Positions 48,135-57,993 of a stretch of 64,000 bases of DNA are shown here, piece by piece (the stretch's first letter is position 1; each line of letters starts with the position of its first letter). The DNA comes from Umbelopsis isabellina. Its lineage: Eukaryota; Mucoromycota; Umbelopsidomycetes; Umbelopsidales; Umbelopsidaceae. A model generated the notes under the pieces. It worked only from the letters and a program-made list of their open reading frames with translations, searched no databases and was not told where the DNA came from. A program made the translations under genes and the position numbers. The DNA is taken from assembly GCA_016758905.1 (NCBI GenBank), contig JAEPQZ010000016.1, positions 596,779 through 660,778 of the forward strand, written 5' to 3'.

Positions 48135-51100
48135 TCACTCCGCTGAGAGATTCCTTCTCTCCAAAAAGGCTTGTAGCTGATCACGAACTTCGGCCGAATT
48201 CTGCACCTCTGGTCTCATAGCCGCGCGTTTATGCCAGGGTTTCAAATGGTATCCATTCACAGCCTCCTCAATCCTTCTGCCAAAAGGCCCAACCAGGTGG
48301 TAGGTGCCGTTGTTATTAGCTCTCGATACAGCCAACGGGTCAATCCACTTGTTATCAAGTTTGTGTCTGGGATAGTGGTCCCTCAGCAACATCAGATCTC
48401 CTACTTCGAAAGTCCTAGGTATAACCGTCCTGTTATACCTCGCCGCAGCACGCTGCCTCCGTACCTCGTCGCGAGCACGCGCTTCTTTCCAGAACTCCCT
48501 CATAATGCCGTCAATGACATGTACTCGCCCCAGTACTGCTGCATCATATTCACCTTCCACGTAGTCCCGTGACGGACTTGGCCAAATTGCTGGTGTCCAA
48601 ATGTCGTAACCATATAGGAGTTTCGCCGTTGTATGACCAGTTGACTCATTCGGCATTGAACGAATGGCCAACAGCGCCGAATCCAGAAAGATGTCCCAGT
48701 CCGTCACCCTCTTTTCCACGCGGACCAACTTCGCGAGAACCGAGACGATAGTCCCGTTCATCCGTTCACACAAACCATTGGTTTGTGGCCGAAAGGCGGT
48801 AGTCGTGAGATGCTTGACCTGCATAGCCCTCAGAAAGTTGTGCACATAGTCTGATGTAAAGTTACCACCGCGATCCGTCAGGATGTACTGGGGCAACCCA
48901 TGTTGGCACTTCACTTGGCGGTAGAGAAACTCGGCAGTAGTGACAGACTGGACACGTGCGCACCAATTCCTTCACGCGGTCGAACATTTGATATCCTTCG
49001 TATTTGATACGCAACTGTCTCCACGTATTCTGAACCTTAAGTGGCCCTCATTGTGGACACGTTCCACATAACCAACAATGTTTTCTAAAGAAGGACCTCT
49101 GGACCAAGGTCGTTCCTTCCTAATCGCTTGTATAGCGCATCGTTTTGTACAATGTAGGGTCTGGAGATCCTTCTCAGATTCTCCCGTTGCCTTCAGTTGT
49201 AAGCACTTGGGTAAATTCTTTCGGTCAGATAGCTCTTGATAAGATTGTATTTTTGTACTACCATTGTGTTTAAAAAGGCATCCATGAGCGACAGGCAGGA
49301 GCGTCACCTGGTTTTAGTGTCTTGTCTGACGGCGTTTTCAACGTATGCACTGACGGGTATTTAATACGATCCCGTCTTTTCCTTGACGCAATATTTTAAG
49401 GGAAGTTAGCCCTGATTTTAACGTCTTCACTGACGTTTCTTGATATTTCTTACAGCAGACGAGAAGCGCATCCGCAGGGTTCTCGGAACCCTTCCGATAC
49501 TTGATCTCGAAATCTTACTCCATGAGATCTGCAACCCATCTGGTCATCTTATTAGACGGCCTTGGGTTGGAGAACACATATTGTAGTCCTGCGTGGTCGA
49601 TAATCAGGACGAATCTGCGACCAGCCAAGTAGTGACGGAAATGCCTCACTGCCCATACCAAGGCCAATGCCTCGAGATGAGTGGTGGCGTATCTTGTCTC
49701 TGGGCTATGCAGAGCACGCGACGCATAAGCAATTACAGTTTCTTCATCTCCCGTCTTGCCATCAGGGCTTTTGAGATAGGACAGCACCAAGTCCCAAATT
49801 GGACGCATCAGTTGACAAAATCTGCACCTGTTATTCATCCGGGAATGCTAGTAAGGGTGGATTGCTAAGATGCTCCTTGACAACGTTGAAAGCATTCAAC
49901 TGCTCAGGTCCCCAGAGGAATGATTGTGGTCCCCTTAGCAGCATCGCGAGAAGTTCGATGACAGAAGCAAAGTTGGGAACAAAACGACGATGGTAGCCAG
50001 CGCTACCTAGGAATGTCTGTACTTCGTCCTTGCTCCTCAACTCTCTCATGTTCAACAACTTGCTTACGTTCTCGTTTTTAGGCGAGAGCCCACTAGACTT
50101 TATAGTGTGACCCAGATAGACCACATCTTCCCGGGCAAACACGCACTTCTTCAATTTTAATCGTACGTTGGCTTCTCGGCGAGCCTGCAGTACCTTTTTG
50201 ACATGATCGACATGATCTTCGCGGTTTCTTGAAAATACCAAGATGTCATCAACAAAAATCATAGCAAAGACACCAATATCCTGTCTCAGAAATTGAGTCA
50301 TCGTTCGTTGGAGCGTCGACGGCGCAGCAGACGACCAAAAGGCATCACCAGAAACTCATAAGTACCATACTTAGTTATAAAAACCCGTCTTTGCGATTGA
50401 CTACTCTTCCATGGCCGTTTGCCAGAAGCCGGAAGCAGCATCCAAGGTAGAGAATACCTTAGAACCTCCAATTGAGTCTAACAGCTCGTCAATATGGGGT
50501 AGGGGGTAAGTGTCCCTCACCGTCTTCTTGTTAAGCTTCCGATAGTCAACGCAAAAGTGTAGTTCACCGTCTTCTTAGCCACAAACAAAACAGGTGAAGT
50601 CCACTTCCCATCAGGCTCGCGGATCAAACCTAGACTGTTCAAATTGCTAAGTTCCTTCTTCAATTGCTCCGACTCTTGCCACGTAGTACGGTATGGTCGA
50701 CTTGTAACGGGCACATCGTCAACAGTTTGTATTTGGTGCATGGCACCGTTGATTACACCAAATTGCTTGTACTCAACAAAACAACCTACATATTCTTTTA
50801 CCAATCCTGCCATATCCGGATCTTCCGCAACCTTGATCTTTTGAGAGACTTCGTCGGGCCGTTGCTCGACAGATCGAACACACACTTGATAAGCCCTCGG
50901 CCTGTTAACATCAGATCCAGATGGCATGGCGGAGACGGTGATGTTGAACTTTGGTATAGTAACAGTCCTACCTCCAAAATCGGTCAACACATCGTACTCC
51001 GCCAACCAAGGCCTTCCCTCAACACTTCGTTCATTAGCCGCTGGAAGGTGACTAGAGCATTGGTGAGAGGTGTGGCAAGGCTTTTAAAATCACGTATAAT

Positions 51101-51190
51101 ATGGCGGTAGTGCTGAGCTAAACCAATGAACTGGCGTACCTCTTGAACTTTGGAGGTCGTTTTCATTGCTGGATGGCCTCAACCTTGGAA
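48135..51190 (-). pseudogene. Decayed Ty3/gypsy retrotransposon pol
   Basis: Read on the minus strand, the domains are in order but broken by frameshifts and stops. The pre-RT segment (to about 50.5 kb) includes DGKWTSPVLFVAKKT. The reverse transcriptase follows with FVDDILVFSRNREDHVDHV (an F-V-D-D active-site box) and VVYLGHTIKSSGLSPKNENV. RNase H reads VIAYASRALHSPETRYATTH then LEALALVWAVRHFRHYLAG. An H2C2-like piece reads VERVHNEGHLRF (about 49.05 kb). The integrase core reads LPQYILTDRGGNFTSDYVHN and FRPQTNGLCERMNGTIVSVL, ending in a 259-residue frame that stops at 48,135. The right end (51,190-51,000) is a misplaced RT connection segment (VQEVRQFIGLAQHYRHIIRD), which suggests a mosaic of two related elements. 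Confidence 0.85.
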
Positions 51191-51679
51191 TCACATGGAA
51201 GAATGCCAGCTGCGGAGGTCTCGACTTGATACAAATTGGCGTTTGCATGTTGTTAAGAGAGTCACCCCTTCCTTCAGATAATCAATTTTTCGCTTCTTTG
51301 CGTTAGTATCCTGGACATCGTCGTCAAGCATGTCTATGGCTTTGTGATATCGCAATTCTGCATCTTCAACGACACGTAAAAGGCGACCTGCCATTGATTC
51401 ATCCACCGTGACTGATTTTGAAAAATCTGCTTTGCGGTGTAGTATAGATGCTGAATGAAGGGATCATGATCATGATCGGCCAAGAATTGCTTCTACTCGA
51501 TAAAGAACGAGCCAAGAGCATCAATTGGGTCCAATGGTGTTTTCTCCATATGCGAATTGTTGACAATCGATTGAGCTTCTTGCAGTTTTTAAGAAAACGG
51601 CGAACATGGCTCTGGTGCTCTGCTTCACTACGGCTGAAAATCCAGTGTCATAAAGGTAAACCATAACAACTTTATCAAT

Positions 51680-52150
51680 GAACTAATGGTAGTACTTTGA
51701 ATTCGTAGTGACCATATCGGACGGTGAACGCGGTTTTCGGCATCATCTTTTGGTTGAATGCGGAGCTGATGATAACCGCTGACAGAATCAAGTATCGTGA
51801 AATGCGATGCTCCCCTGAAGATGCTCTAAATATTCGTCGATTCGTGGCAAGGGATACTTGTTGCCGATAGTGACTTTGTTCAGAGCTCTGTGATCAATGC
51901 CGAGGTTCATCCAACTCAAGTGGACTCATTTTTAATGGTGGTCGATTGAGCATGCGAGGCAGTTCTCGGGCAAGTTCAGGGAAATTAGCGACGTATTGAG
52001 CCACACTGCCAGTCTGTTTCAGCACAAGCATTTGTTGGCGCGCCATAGCCTCTCAGTTTCCTGGCTTGAACTCTAGGCGAAGCAAAAGCGTGAAGTCACT
52101 CCAAAAATCCACTAGAGGGGTGTGTCCCGGGAAGAGGAGTATTGCTGCCA
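51680..52150 (-). pseudogene. Second gypsy remnant: gag fragment joined to RT fragment
   Basis: On the minus strand a gag-type helical block (LVLKQTGSVAQYVANFPELA, about 52.05-51.97 kb) runs directly into reverse transcriptase motifs ([20 protein letters not shown], then GYHQLRIQPKDD and AFTVRYGHYEFKVLPL, down to about 51.68 kb) in shifting frames. Protease and the start of RT between gag and this block are missing. This is therefore an internally deleted remnant, distinct from the element at 48.1-51.0 kb. Confidence 0.7.
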
Positions 52151-52199
52151 TCATAAGATGGCATCGTCGCAGAGGCAGATCGTGGCAAATTTCACTGCT

Positions 52200-53010
52200 T
52201 GGTTATCCGTCATACCGGTTGCTTCCGTGTAGCACTGCTGGGAAAAAACCAGTTTTCCGCAGCGGACGCAGTACGCACACCATGATAGGGCTCAGAGAGG
52301 CTGCTCTCCTAACGTAAAAAAGGAAATACATTGTCTTCGATTTGATCCGTATCAGCTGAGTGTGGTATTGGGATGTTTGCAGGCCGTTTTCCACTACGAA
52401 CATGTCGTCTAAATGCGCTGCCATTCGTATTCCTTTGCGGCGAGCCCATTTGAGCTCCGGCCGCATTTTGGTGAAGACGAGCGGAGACAAAGAAAGGCTG
52501 AATGGCAGTGCTCTAAACTGGAAATAGTTCGCCTTCCCATTGAAATTATGGATACCTGCGGGATGCCTCGTGGACTAGAAAGTGACAAAAAGGTGTCGTA
52601 CAGGTCGATGTTGGCAAACGATGGCTTTGAATTATTCATTGATAAGTCGTTTTCAGCGTCTCCATCTTGTCGTGGCGAGCTGTATTAACCTGTTGAAGGG
52701 TCTTAGATTGAGGACTCGACGCCTTTCCCCAGTTTTCTTGAATCCAGTGAAAAATTGAGAGCGTATCTCCTCTGTAGACGGAGATACCGCTTCGATTGCT
52801 CGTTTGGAGAGAAGTTGAATGATCTCGTCCTCTATAATTGTTCTGTCTTGATCCGACTGGTAGAGCGGATGAGATTGAGGCGCGAGGCCATTGCAGGAGG
52901 AGAAAGTGAACGGAATCCAGATTTCGCGTGGATATGAATTGGACGCATGACTTGTCGCTTAAACTTAGCCCCAAGCCGAGTGGAAGAACTATGAGCGTCA
53001 TCCTACTGAG
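52200..53010 (-). pseudogene. DIRS-like reverse transcriptase remnant
   Basis: On the minus strand, fragmented frames give KMETLKTTYQ, then ASIDLYD-like sequence (PSFANIDLYDTFLSL), then LVFTKMRPELKWARRKGIRM with AAHLDDMFVVENG. The FKMETLK, S-x-DL-D-A-hh and F-T-K-hh-R-P-hh-x-x-x-R-x-x-G-h-R-hhh-Y-LDD pattern belongs to DIRS-type (tyrosine-recombinase) retrotransposons. It is not found in gypsy or copia elements. Several stops and frameshifts show it is dead. Confidence 0.65.
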
Positions 53011-53029
53011 ACGTTTTTGTTGTAGTGAT

Positions 53030-53440
53030 TCCGTTTAACCGCTCAGTGGGCTATAAAGTAGTTCGATGGCAGAGTTTTTGATAACAGTATACTGTCGAAT
53101 TCTGACAACCCAGACGATTTATAAAAGGAAGTCATCCCATTTGTTTTCTAAATTGTCGTCCAAGTTAGTGAGGATTCTTCCAAGAGAGCCATTGTAAAGT
53201 TCAATTTTGCCGTTACTTTTGCGAGTGAGATGCGAAGGCTAAATTTTGGTCCTCAACAGCACCAGCCGTCCTTAGAGTAATGTCAAAGAAGTTGGATCCG
53301 CGACCTGTTAAGATCTCTTGTGAGCTGAGCCAAAAAATCTCTAAATTATGTCGTGGTATAGAAATTCAATGACAGCTTCCTCTAAGGCCACAGGTATAGC
53401 CTTGGCAATATCTACGTAGTCAAACGAAGCAACACAGCCT
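53030..53440 (-). pseudogene. Ty3/gypsy integrase core remnant
   Basis: On the minus strand, pieces in different frames read FDYVDIAKAIPVALEEAVIE, EILTGRGSNFFD (the D-R-G-S-N-F block with Gly for Asp) and SNGKIELYNGSLGRILTNLD, followed by AIELLYSPLSG. This is the DDE integrase core of a chromovirus-like element. The second catalytic Asp position is changed and stops interrupt it. Its order relative to the neighbouring gag-RT piece shows rearrangement. Confidence 0.6.
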
Positions 53441-54091
53441 TGACTCCTTTAATTGGTGTATACCAGCTATATAACCGGATATCGACTACCGACTGGCTAA
53501 GGTCAAAGAGATTTTGACACATGTCCTGTCGTGATGGACCGTGGAATGAGCAGTGACATTCATGAATGCTTTATCACTCTACATGATACATTGCTTCCTG
53601 TTCACAACATAGATTGGCTCACCTTTTTGTAACAAGGATAGTATGAACAAGGTCGCTGACGAGATCATAAAGTCTTAGGCGGGCTGGTGTGTATAGAGCC
53701 TATTCGATACACTGCTGAATTTATTGATTTTGGTATATGCACACGAACGTGAAAGGTTGGCCGAAAGCGTGCGTCAAATGTCAGCTTAATCAGCAGAAAT
53801 AAAAAGCTCACCGCGAGATCAGTTACGAAAGATATCGTTGTCTACTGCTACTAGCGATCTCGACAGTATTACAAAGACTAATATTGGAAAGACGATTCCA
53901 CAGGTGGTTATGAATGAAAATAACGGATATTTTGTTATTTCAACTCTATGCGTTACAGCTAAACAATGCATATTTTCTGAGAATAATCAACTGATGCAGC
54001 GTTTATAGTTTGTTTTTAGATATTGGCCAGTAATAAATATGTAGGATATCATAAAAATATAAAGACTGCTTTCTGTTACACAAACAGAAAA

Positions 54092-54163
54092 TCTCAGTTA
54101 GTATAGTGGTGAGTATCCCCGCCTGTCACGCGGGAGACCGGGGTTCAATTCCCCGACTGAGAG
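54092..54163 (+). tRNA. tRNA-Asp (GTC), copy 4
   Basis: Identical in all 72 nt to the other copies, with a nine-T terminator. The 3' flank (CGTCAGGTATTATCTGAC...) resembles the flanks of copies 2 and 3 until it is interrupted 60 bp downstream by solo LTR B. Confidence 0.97.
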
Positions 54164-54223
54164 TTTTTTTTTCGTCAGGTATTATCTGACTACGTTTTTT
54201 TAAATTTGTCATTTGATTGATCA

Positions 54224-54447
54224 TGTCGTTCTTATTTTGGTCTCTGATAATATCCCTGCAGACGAGTGAACTTCTCGTGAGGTTAATTGATCCCGATTTA
54301 TTCATATGTCTAATTCTCTTTTTATACCTTATCGGTGTGACTGATTTCTTTCAAAATATTTAGGCGTGACTATTCTAAAGAGGTGTCCAATATGACTCCG
54401 AACAAGTCAAAGTCACATTGGACGACCGTCTAAAAGTTAGGCCGACA
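54224..54447 (-). mobile_element. Solo LTR B with perfect 4-bp target duplication
   Basis: This is a 224-bp inverted copy of the LTR at 57,599. On its own strand it reads TGTCGGCC...GAACGACA, so the ends are TG...CA with TGTCG/CGACA inverted termini. It is flanked on both sides by ATCA (54,220-54,223 and 54,448-54,451). TATA and AATAAA signals are kept (the latter inside TGAATAAATC). It sits 60 bp past the 3' end of tRNA-Asp copy 4, in opposite orientation to the tRNA. Confidence 0.88.
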
Positions 54448-54869
54448 ATCAAATAACAGCGTTTGCAACTTCCGGGATTTCTCATCGACACGACTTCAAT
54501 GACAAAGCTCAAGCAATCGCGGTTGCGGTTATCCCAGCCAGGCTTCACACCCGAGCACCGCAGGCGAAAAATCAAGCGTCTATGCGAACAGCACGCGTGT
54601 CATTCATGATAAATCTCACATCGCCAGCATTTCGGGAACTGCCTTGCTGCGCGATCTACTGTCACAATGAAACGGACACGTTTTGCTTCCGAACACTCCT
54701 CAAAGCGGTTCTTGACAGATGCATCGTACGAGGGACCGGGCATCGTTCGGAACAGCAAAATATGGCAAGGCTCATGGTCACCGATGAGAATGCTCTTTCA
54801 CATCAATTACAAGGAACGACTTGTCATTTGAAAGACCATAAATATCACACAAAACAAGGCTAAATCCTC

Positions 54870-55940
54870 AAATTATAATGCCACAACATGATAATCATCG
54901 CCTACGTCAACACTTTGGGAGCACAAACTCACCACTCTGTTGGAACTGGCTCAACGCAATCGAAATTATTTCTGCGCACAGACACACGCTTAATTTTAGT
55001 GTACATCCCGACAAACTTCGACCAGCGGACAACAAGTGGAATGGCGCATCGCGCCAACTTCCGTTCAGCGACTGAATTGTTCGTGGGGCTCACGCAACTT
55101 TTATCTGTGCCACGCGCGATAATTGGCAGTGACTCGGTATGTGTCATGGAGATGGGAGGAGGAGGCTACGGCGACTGACCCTCCATGGTGGCCATCCGCT
55201 ATATGGTTACCCTTTCTGCAATTACACCGACTGATCATACGCGTTCCAATTCCGCGACACTAAGCTCTTCCCGATCCCGGTCAATTGACTTCGCTTCTCC
55301 AGCGAAATCTTCCCTCACTGGGGAGGCTTACAGCTTGGAGCATAAGCTTCGACGGCTGGAACTAACTGGAACAGAGCCAATGGCTGCTGACATCAGGGAA
55401 GCCCAATTTTCCAGTGCTGTCCGGCAAAACTCTATACAGGATGCCTACATCAAATAGTGTCTGACCAATGCCCAACCCCTTCAAGAGCCATAATCTCTTG
55501 TCAACTATTTGGCACCTTATACAGAGACCGCCAACTGGCGGTATCTACTCTCGCTGTGTACTATTCTGCCATTCTAGATCTGTTGGATGTCAGCCTCGAC
55601 TCACGCATCTCCACTGCTAAAGACTTTCTTCAGGCTTTACAAAAATATAGTATTCAATCGGATATTACGCAATCAGGGTACATCAGCCCAGCTCTCGCCC
55701 AGTGCGTCCATCTGAAGTTCTTGATATGCACACTCCACGATCATGCAAACCCATTTTCGCTCAAAGGATAGGCAAGTATATCAAGTCCGTGATGTCTTAT
55801 ATGCCCAGTAGTCTCAGTATCAATGGTGGGCTCTGGGCTCTACCCGTGCCCTCGCCGCCGCGCTTGGGCCGCTAGCTAGGAATACGTTTGGTACTTTTCG
55901 TCAGTTGTCCACCGAACATCACAAATTTTTTAACCAGAAG
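54870..55940 (+). pseudogene. DIRS-like element remnant: RNase H and tyrosine recombinase
   Basis: On the plus strand, overlapping broken frames at 54,880-55,085 give IIIAYVNTLGAQTH, NSPLCWNWLNAIEI and LRTDTRLILVYIPTNF. This corresponds to the RNase H segment of DIRS elements (AYVNxLGGT-SP...). Further on, frames at 55,330-55,770 read AAVRQNSI-type and then LAVSTLAVYYSAILDLLDVS and SGYISPALAQ, the N-terminal part of the tyrosine recombinase. TFGTFRQLSTEHHKFF at 55,890-55,940 looks like its C-terminal end. Many stops show it is inactive. This order (RNase H, then recombinase) is normal for DIRS. Confidence 0.6.
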
Positions 55941-56229
55941 TGCGTATTGAAGTAGTCTCTGGGGATTTATGAGCTGGAGAAAATCGGAAGGCTTGGTATG
56001 ACTTTTAATAAAGGTGGTATTAGGCAGTCGAGATTGCAAACTACGGATTATCGACAAGTGTGAAGAGCAGGCAAAACTATTTGGAAGCTGCACACGTGGA
56101 AGTCGACACAATGTCTCTAAGTTGTTGGTCGCAGCCCAGCAGCGTTTACTTAGAATATGAGAAAAGTGGATTGTCCACCCACAGTACCCAACAAAGACCA
56201 GTCTCTTGAGATGATGATATACTTAGTTC

Positions 56230-56316
56230 AGAAAGTAAATTATTCTTAGTGTTCTTCTCAATAATTACCATCTTTTTGGGTTTCAATGAGAAGAACAATT
56301 TAATAATTTACTTTCT
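56230..56316. repeat. Long hairpin (about 30-bp arms) 5' of the DIRS gag-like frame
   Basis: The left arm starts AGAAAGTAAATTATT and ends GTTCTTCTCA. The right arm (reverse complement) starts and ends identically, and only four or five positions in the middle differ. The loop is about 26 bp. It lies 58 bp before the gag-like ATG at 56,374. Confidence 0.75.
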
Positions 56317-56373
56317 ATACTGCATCTATATCATCTTTCTTCTCACTTGACTGGTACTCAACCTCTAGTAACA

Positions 56374-57337
56374 ATGTCCAATGACCAAAACATTTTGCAA
56401 GTCATTGCTTTCTCCCAAGAAAACCTATTCAACACCGTGGCAGATCTCCAAGCTCGCATCCAAGCCATGGAAAGCAACCCCAGTGCCTCTGCCATGGATT
56501 GGGCAGAACATCAAGAAGACGAGTATGTTCAAGCTCGTCTACCCGACACGGATTCACCCCACATCCCAAGTTTTTGAAATCGTTACCTTCATCCAACATG
56601 ATTTCTTCCGCACCCCTCTGCCTGACATGGATAGGAGACGTTTCCTGGCCGATTGCCCACGCAATCTGCTCAGAAACTATCAACCATCACCTGTTCACTC
56701 AGTCAACATGGGATCTATGTCGCGGAAGTTCGACACCCAATTGTCGGATATTCAATACCGCTTGTCCGGCTTCACCCAGCCCTTGGTCTACTTCTTGCAC
56801 CGAACTCTGCAGCAAGATGCCATTACTCAAAAACACATCATTGATTTCGTCAATGCCATGCACGAGCTTCTTATGGACACGGCGTCCCAGACCACGCAAA
56901 CACGTATCGACAATTTGTACCGTGGAACCGGTATGCAAGGACAAGCACCACGCTTGGATGACAGCCATCCCGCTCCACTACTGGACCTCAGGACCCTGTT
57001 GGAACACATCAGTCTACAGAAATCCCTGTTCACTGTCGGGCGCCGCCCACGTCCCCAATCACAACGGATCAAGCCAAACCTACAGGGGAGTTCCAACGCA
57101 GTCGACAATCTGTCTTCCGCAAGGGGTTTCGGCCGGGCCCAAACAATTGCAAAAGGAAACCGTCCAACAATCAGGACCAGTATGAGAACGTTTACAGTCC
57201 TTCCACAAAGCCTGGGACAGGTCAACCGACGAGTCGTGTGTCCGATCGTCATTCAAGACGAATACAAAATTCCATTCACTTCTCCTTCTCCAATTGCTGT
57301 AGGACCTCCATCTCACCCGATCTACCAGTCGGATTGA
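56374..57337 (+). pseudogene. DIRS-type gag-like gene with one frameshift
   Basis: The ATG at 56,374 opens a frame (MSNDQNILQVIAFSQENLF, then a coiled-coil like VADLQARIQAMESN) that stops at 56,577. Coding resembling the gag of Mucoromycota DIRS elements goes on in another frame to 57,337. It includes DRRRFLADCPRNLLRNYQPS and QLSDIQYRLSGFTQPLVYFL, then HRTLQQDAITQKHIIDFVNA. One frameshift near 56,570 separates the two parts. Downstream, RT and RNase H are missing. The sequence passes within 60 bp to a short recombinase C-terminal fragment, so this copy is internally deleted. The gag assignment rests on my recall of related elements. Confidence 0.55.
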
Positions 57338-57598
57338 GACAAAGTGATTCCCATGGTAACTGGATCTCTAGGGATACCTTTGAGACCTTTTATCGGTTGT
57401 CCACCGAACATCACAAAAATTTCACAGCTTAAACGCTATCCGAAACTCTGGAGCCACAATTCAGGGATCCACCATCCGAAATATAATGTCTATAAGGCTG
57501 AGATCGCAGACCGAAAGCCTTTATTCATTATATGAGGATAGTGGATCCCTGGATTGTCCACCCACCACACCCTACATAGAACAGTCTCGTGAGACGAT
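57338..57598 (+). mobile_element. DIRS-like right end: recombinase C-terminus and terminal sequence
   Basis: DTFETFYRLSTEHHKNFT (57,375-57,430) parallels TFGTFRQLSTEHHKFF at 55,890-55,940, and the DNA shares the block GTTGTCCACCGAACATCACA. Further on, a palindromic GTGGAT...TTGTCCACCCAC block and CAGTCTCGTGAGACGAT match CAGTCTCTTGAGATGAT at about 56,200. The two places are therefore homologous right ends of two copies of one element. Confidence 0.55.
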
Positions 57599-57872
57599 TG
57601 TCGGCCTAACTTTTAGGACGGTCGTCCAATGTGACTTTGACTTGTTCGGAGTCATATTGGACACCTTTTTAGAATAGTCACGACTAAACATTTGGTTAGA
57701 AATCAGTCACACCGATAAGGTATAAAAAGAGAATTAGACATATGAATAAAACGGCATCAATCAACCTCACGAGAAGTTCACTCGTCTGCAGGGATATTAT
57801 CAGAGACTAAAATAGAGAACGACACGATAATGAATACAGGCGCTTTCGGTCTGCGACCTCAGCCTTAAAGAC
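57488..57872. repeat. Inverted repeat (about 44-bp arms) split by solo LTR C
   Basis: The arm at 57,488-57,530 and the arm at 57,828-57,872 are reverse complements with only a few mismatches. Shared core on the right arm: TTTCGGTCTGCG, then CTCAGCCTTA. Without the 226-bp LTR and one CGAT, the arms would be about 70 bp apart. The LTR therefore landed inside an older foldback at the end of the DIRS-like copy. Confidence 0.75.
57599..57824 (+). mobile_element. Solo LTR C with perfect 4-bp target duplication
   Basis: This 226-bp copy reads TGTCGGCC...GAACGACA with TATA box (GGTATAAAAAGAG) and GAATAAAA. Its flanks are CGAT (57,595-57,598) and CGAT (57,825-57,828). It lies 97 bp past the 3' end of tRNA-Asp copy 5, which is on the minus strand. 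It is the closest match to copy B, differing at a few positions. Confidence 0.88.
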
Positions 57873-57921
57873 GAGAGCAAAAAATAAGCCGATCAAAATG
57901 GGAAAGCAGATTTTAAAAAAT

Positions 57922-57993
57922 CTCTCAGTCGGGGAATTGAACCCCGGTCTCCCGCGTGACAGGCGGGGATACTCACCACTATACTAACTGAGA
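57922..57993 (-). tRNA. tRNA-Asp (GTC), copy 5
   Basis: This is an exact reverse complement of the 72-nt sequence of copies 1, 2 and 4. The terminator is weaker (ATTTTTT), and its flanks are unlike those of copies 2-4, so only the tRNA body is conserved here. Confidence 0.96.

Noticed and set aside
54224-57824. Solo LTRs B and C as the two LTRs of a single retrotransposon enclosing the DIRS-like DNA
   Set aside because: They are in opposite orientation and have different target duplications (ATCA and CGAT), so they are independent insertions.
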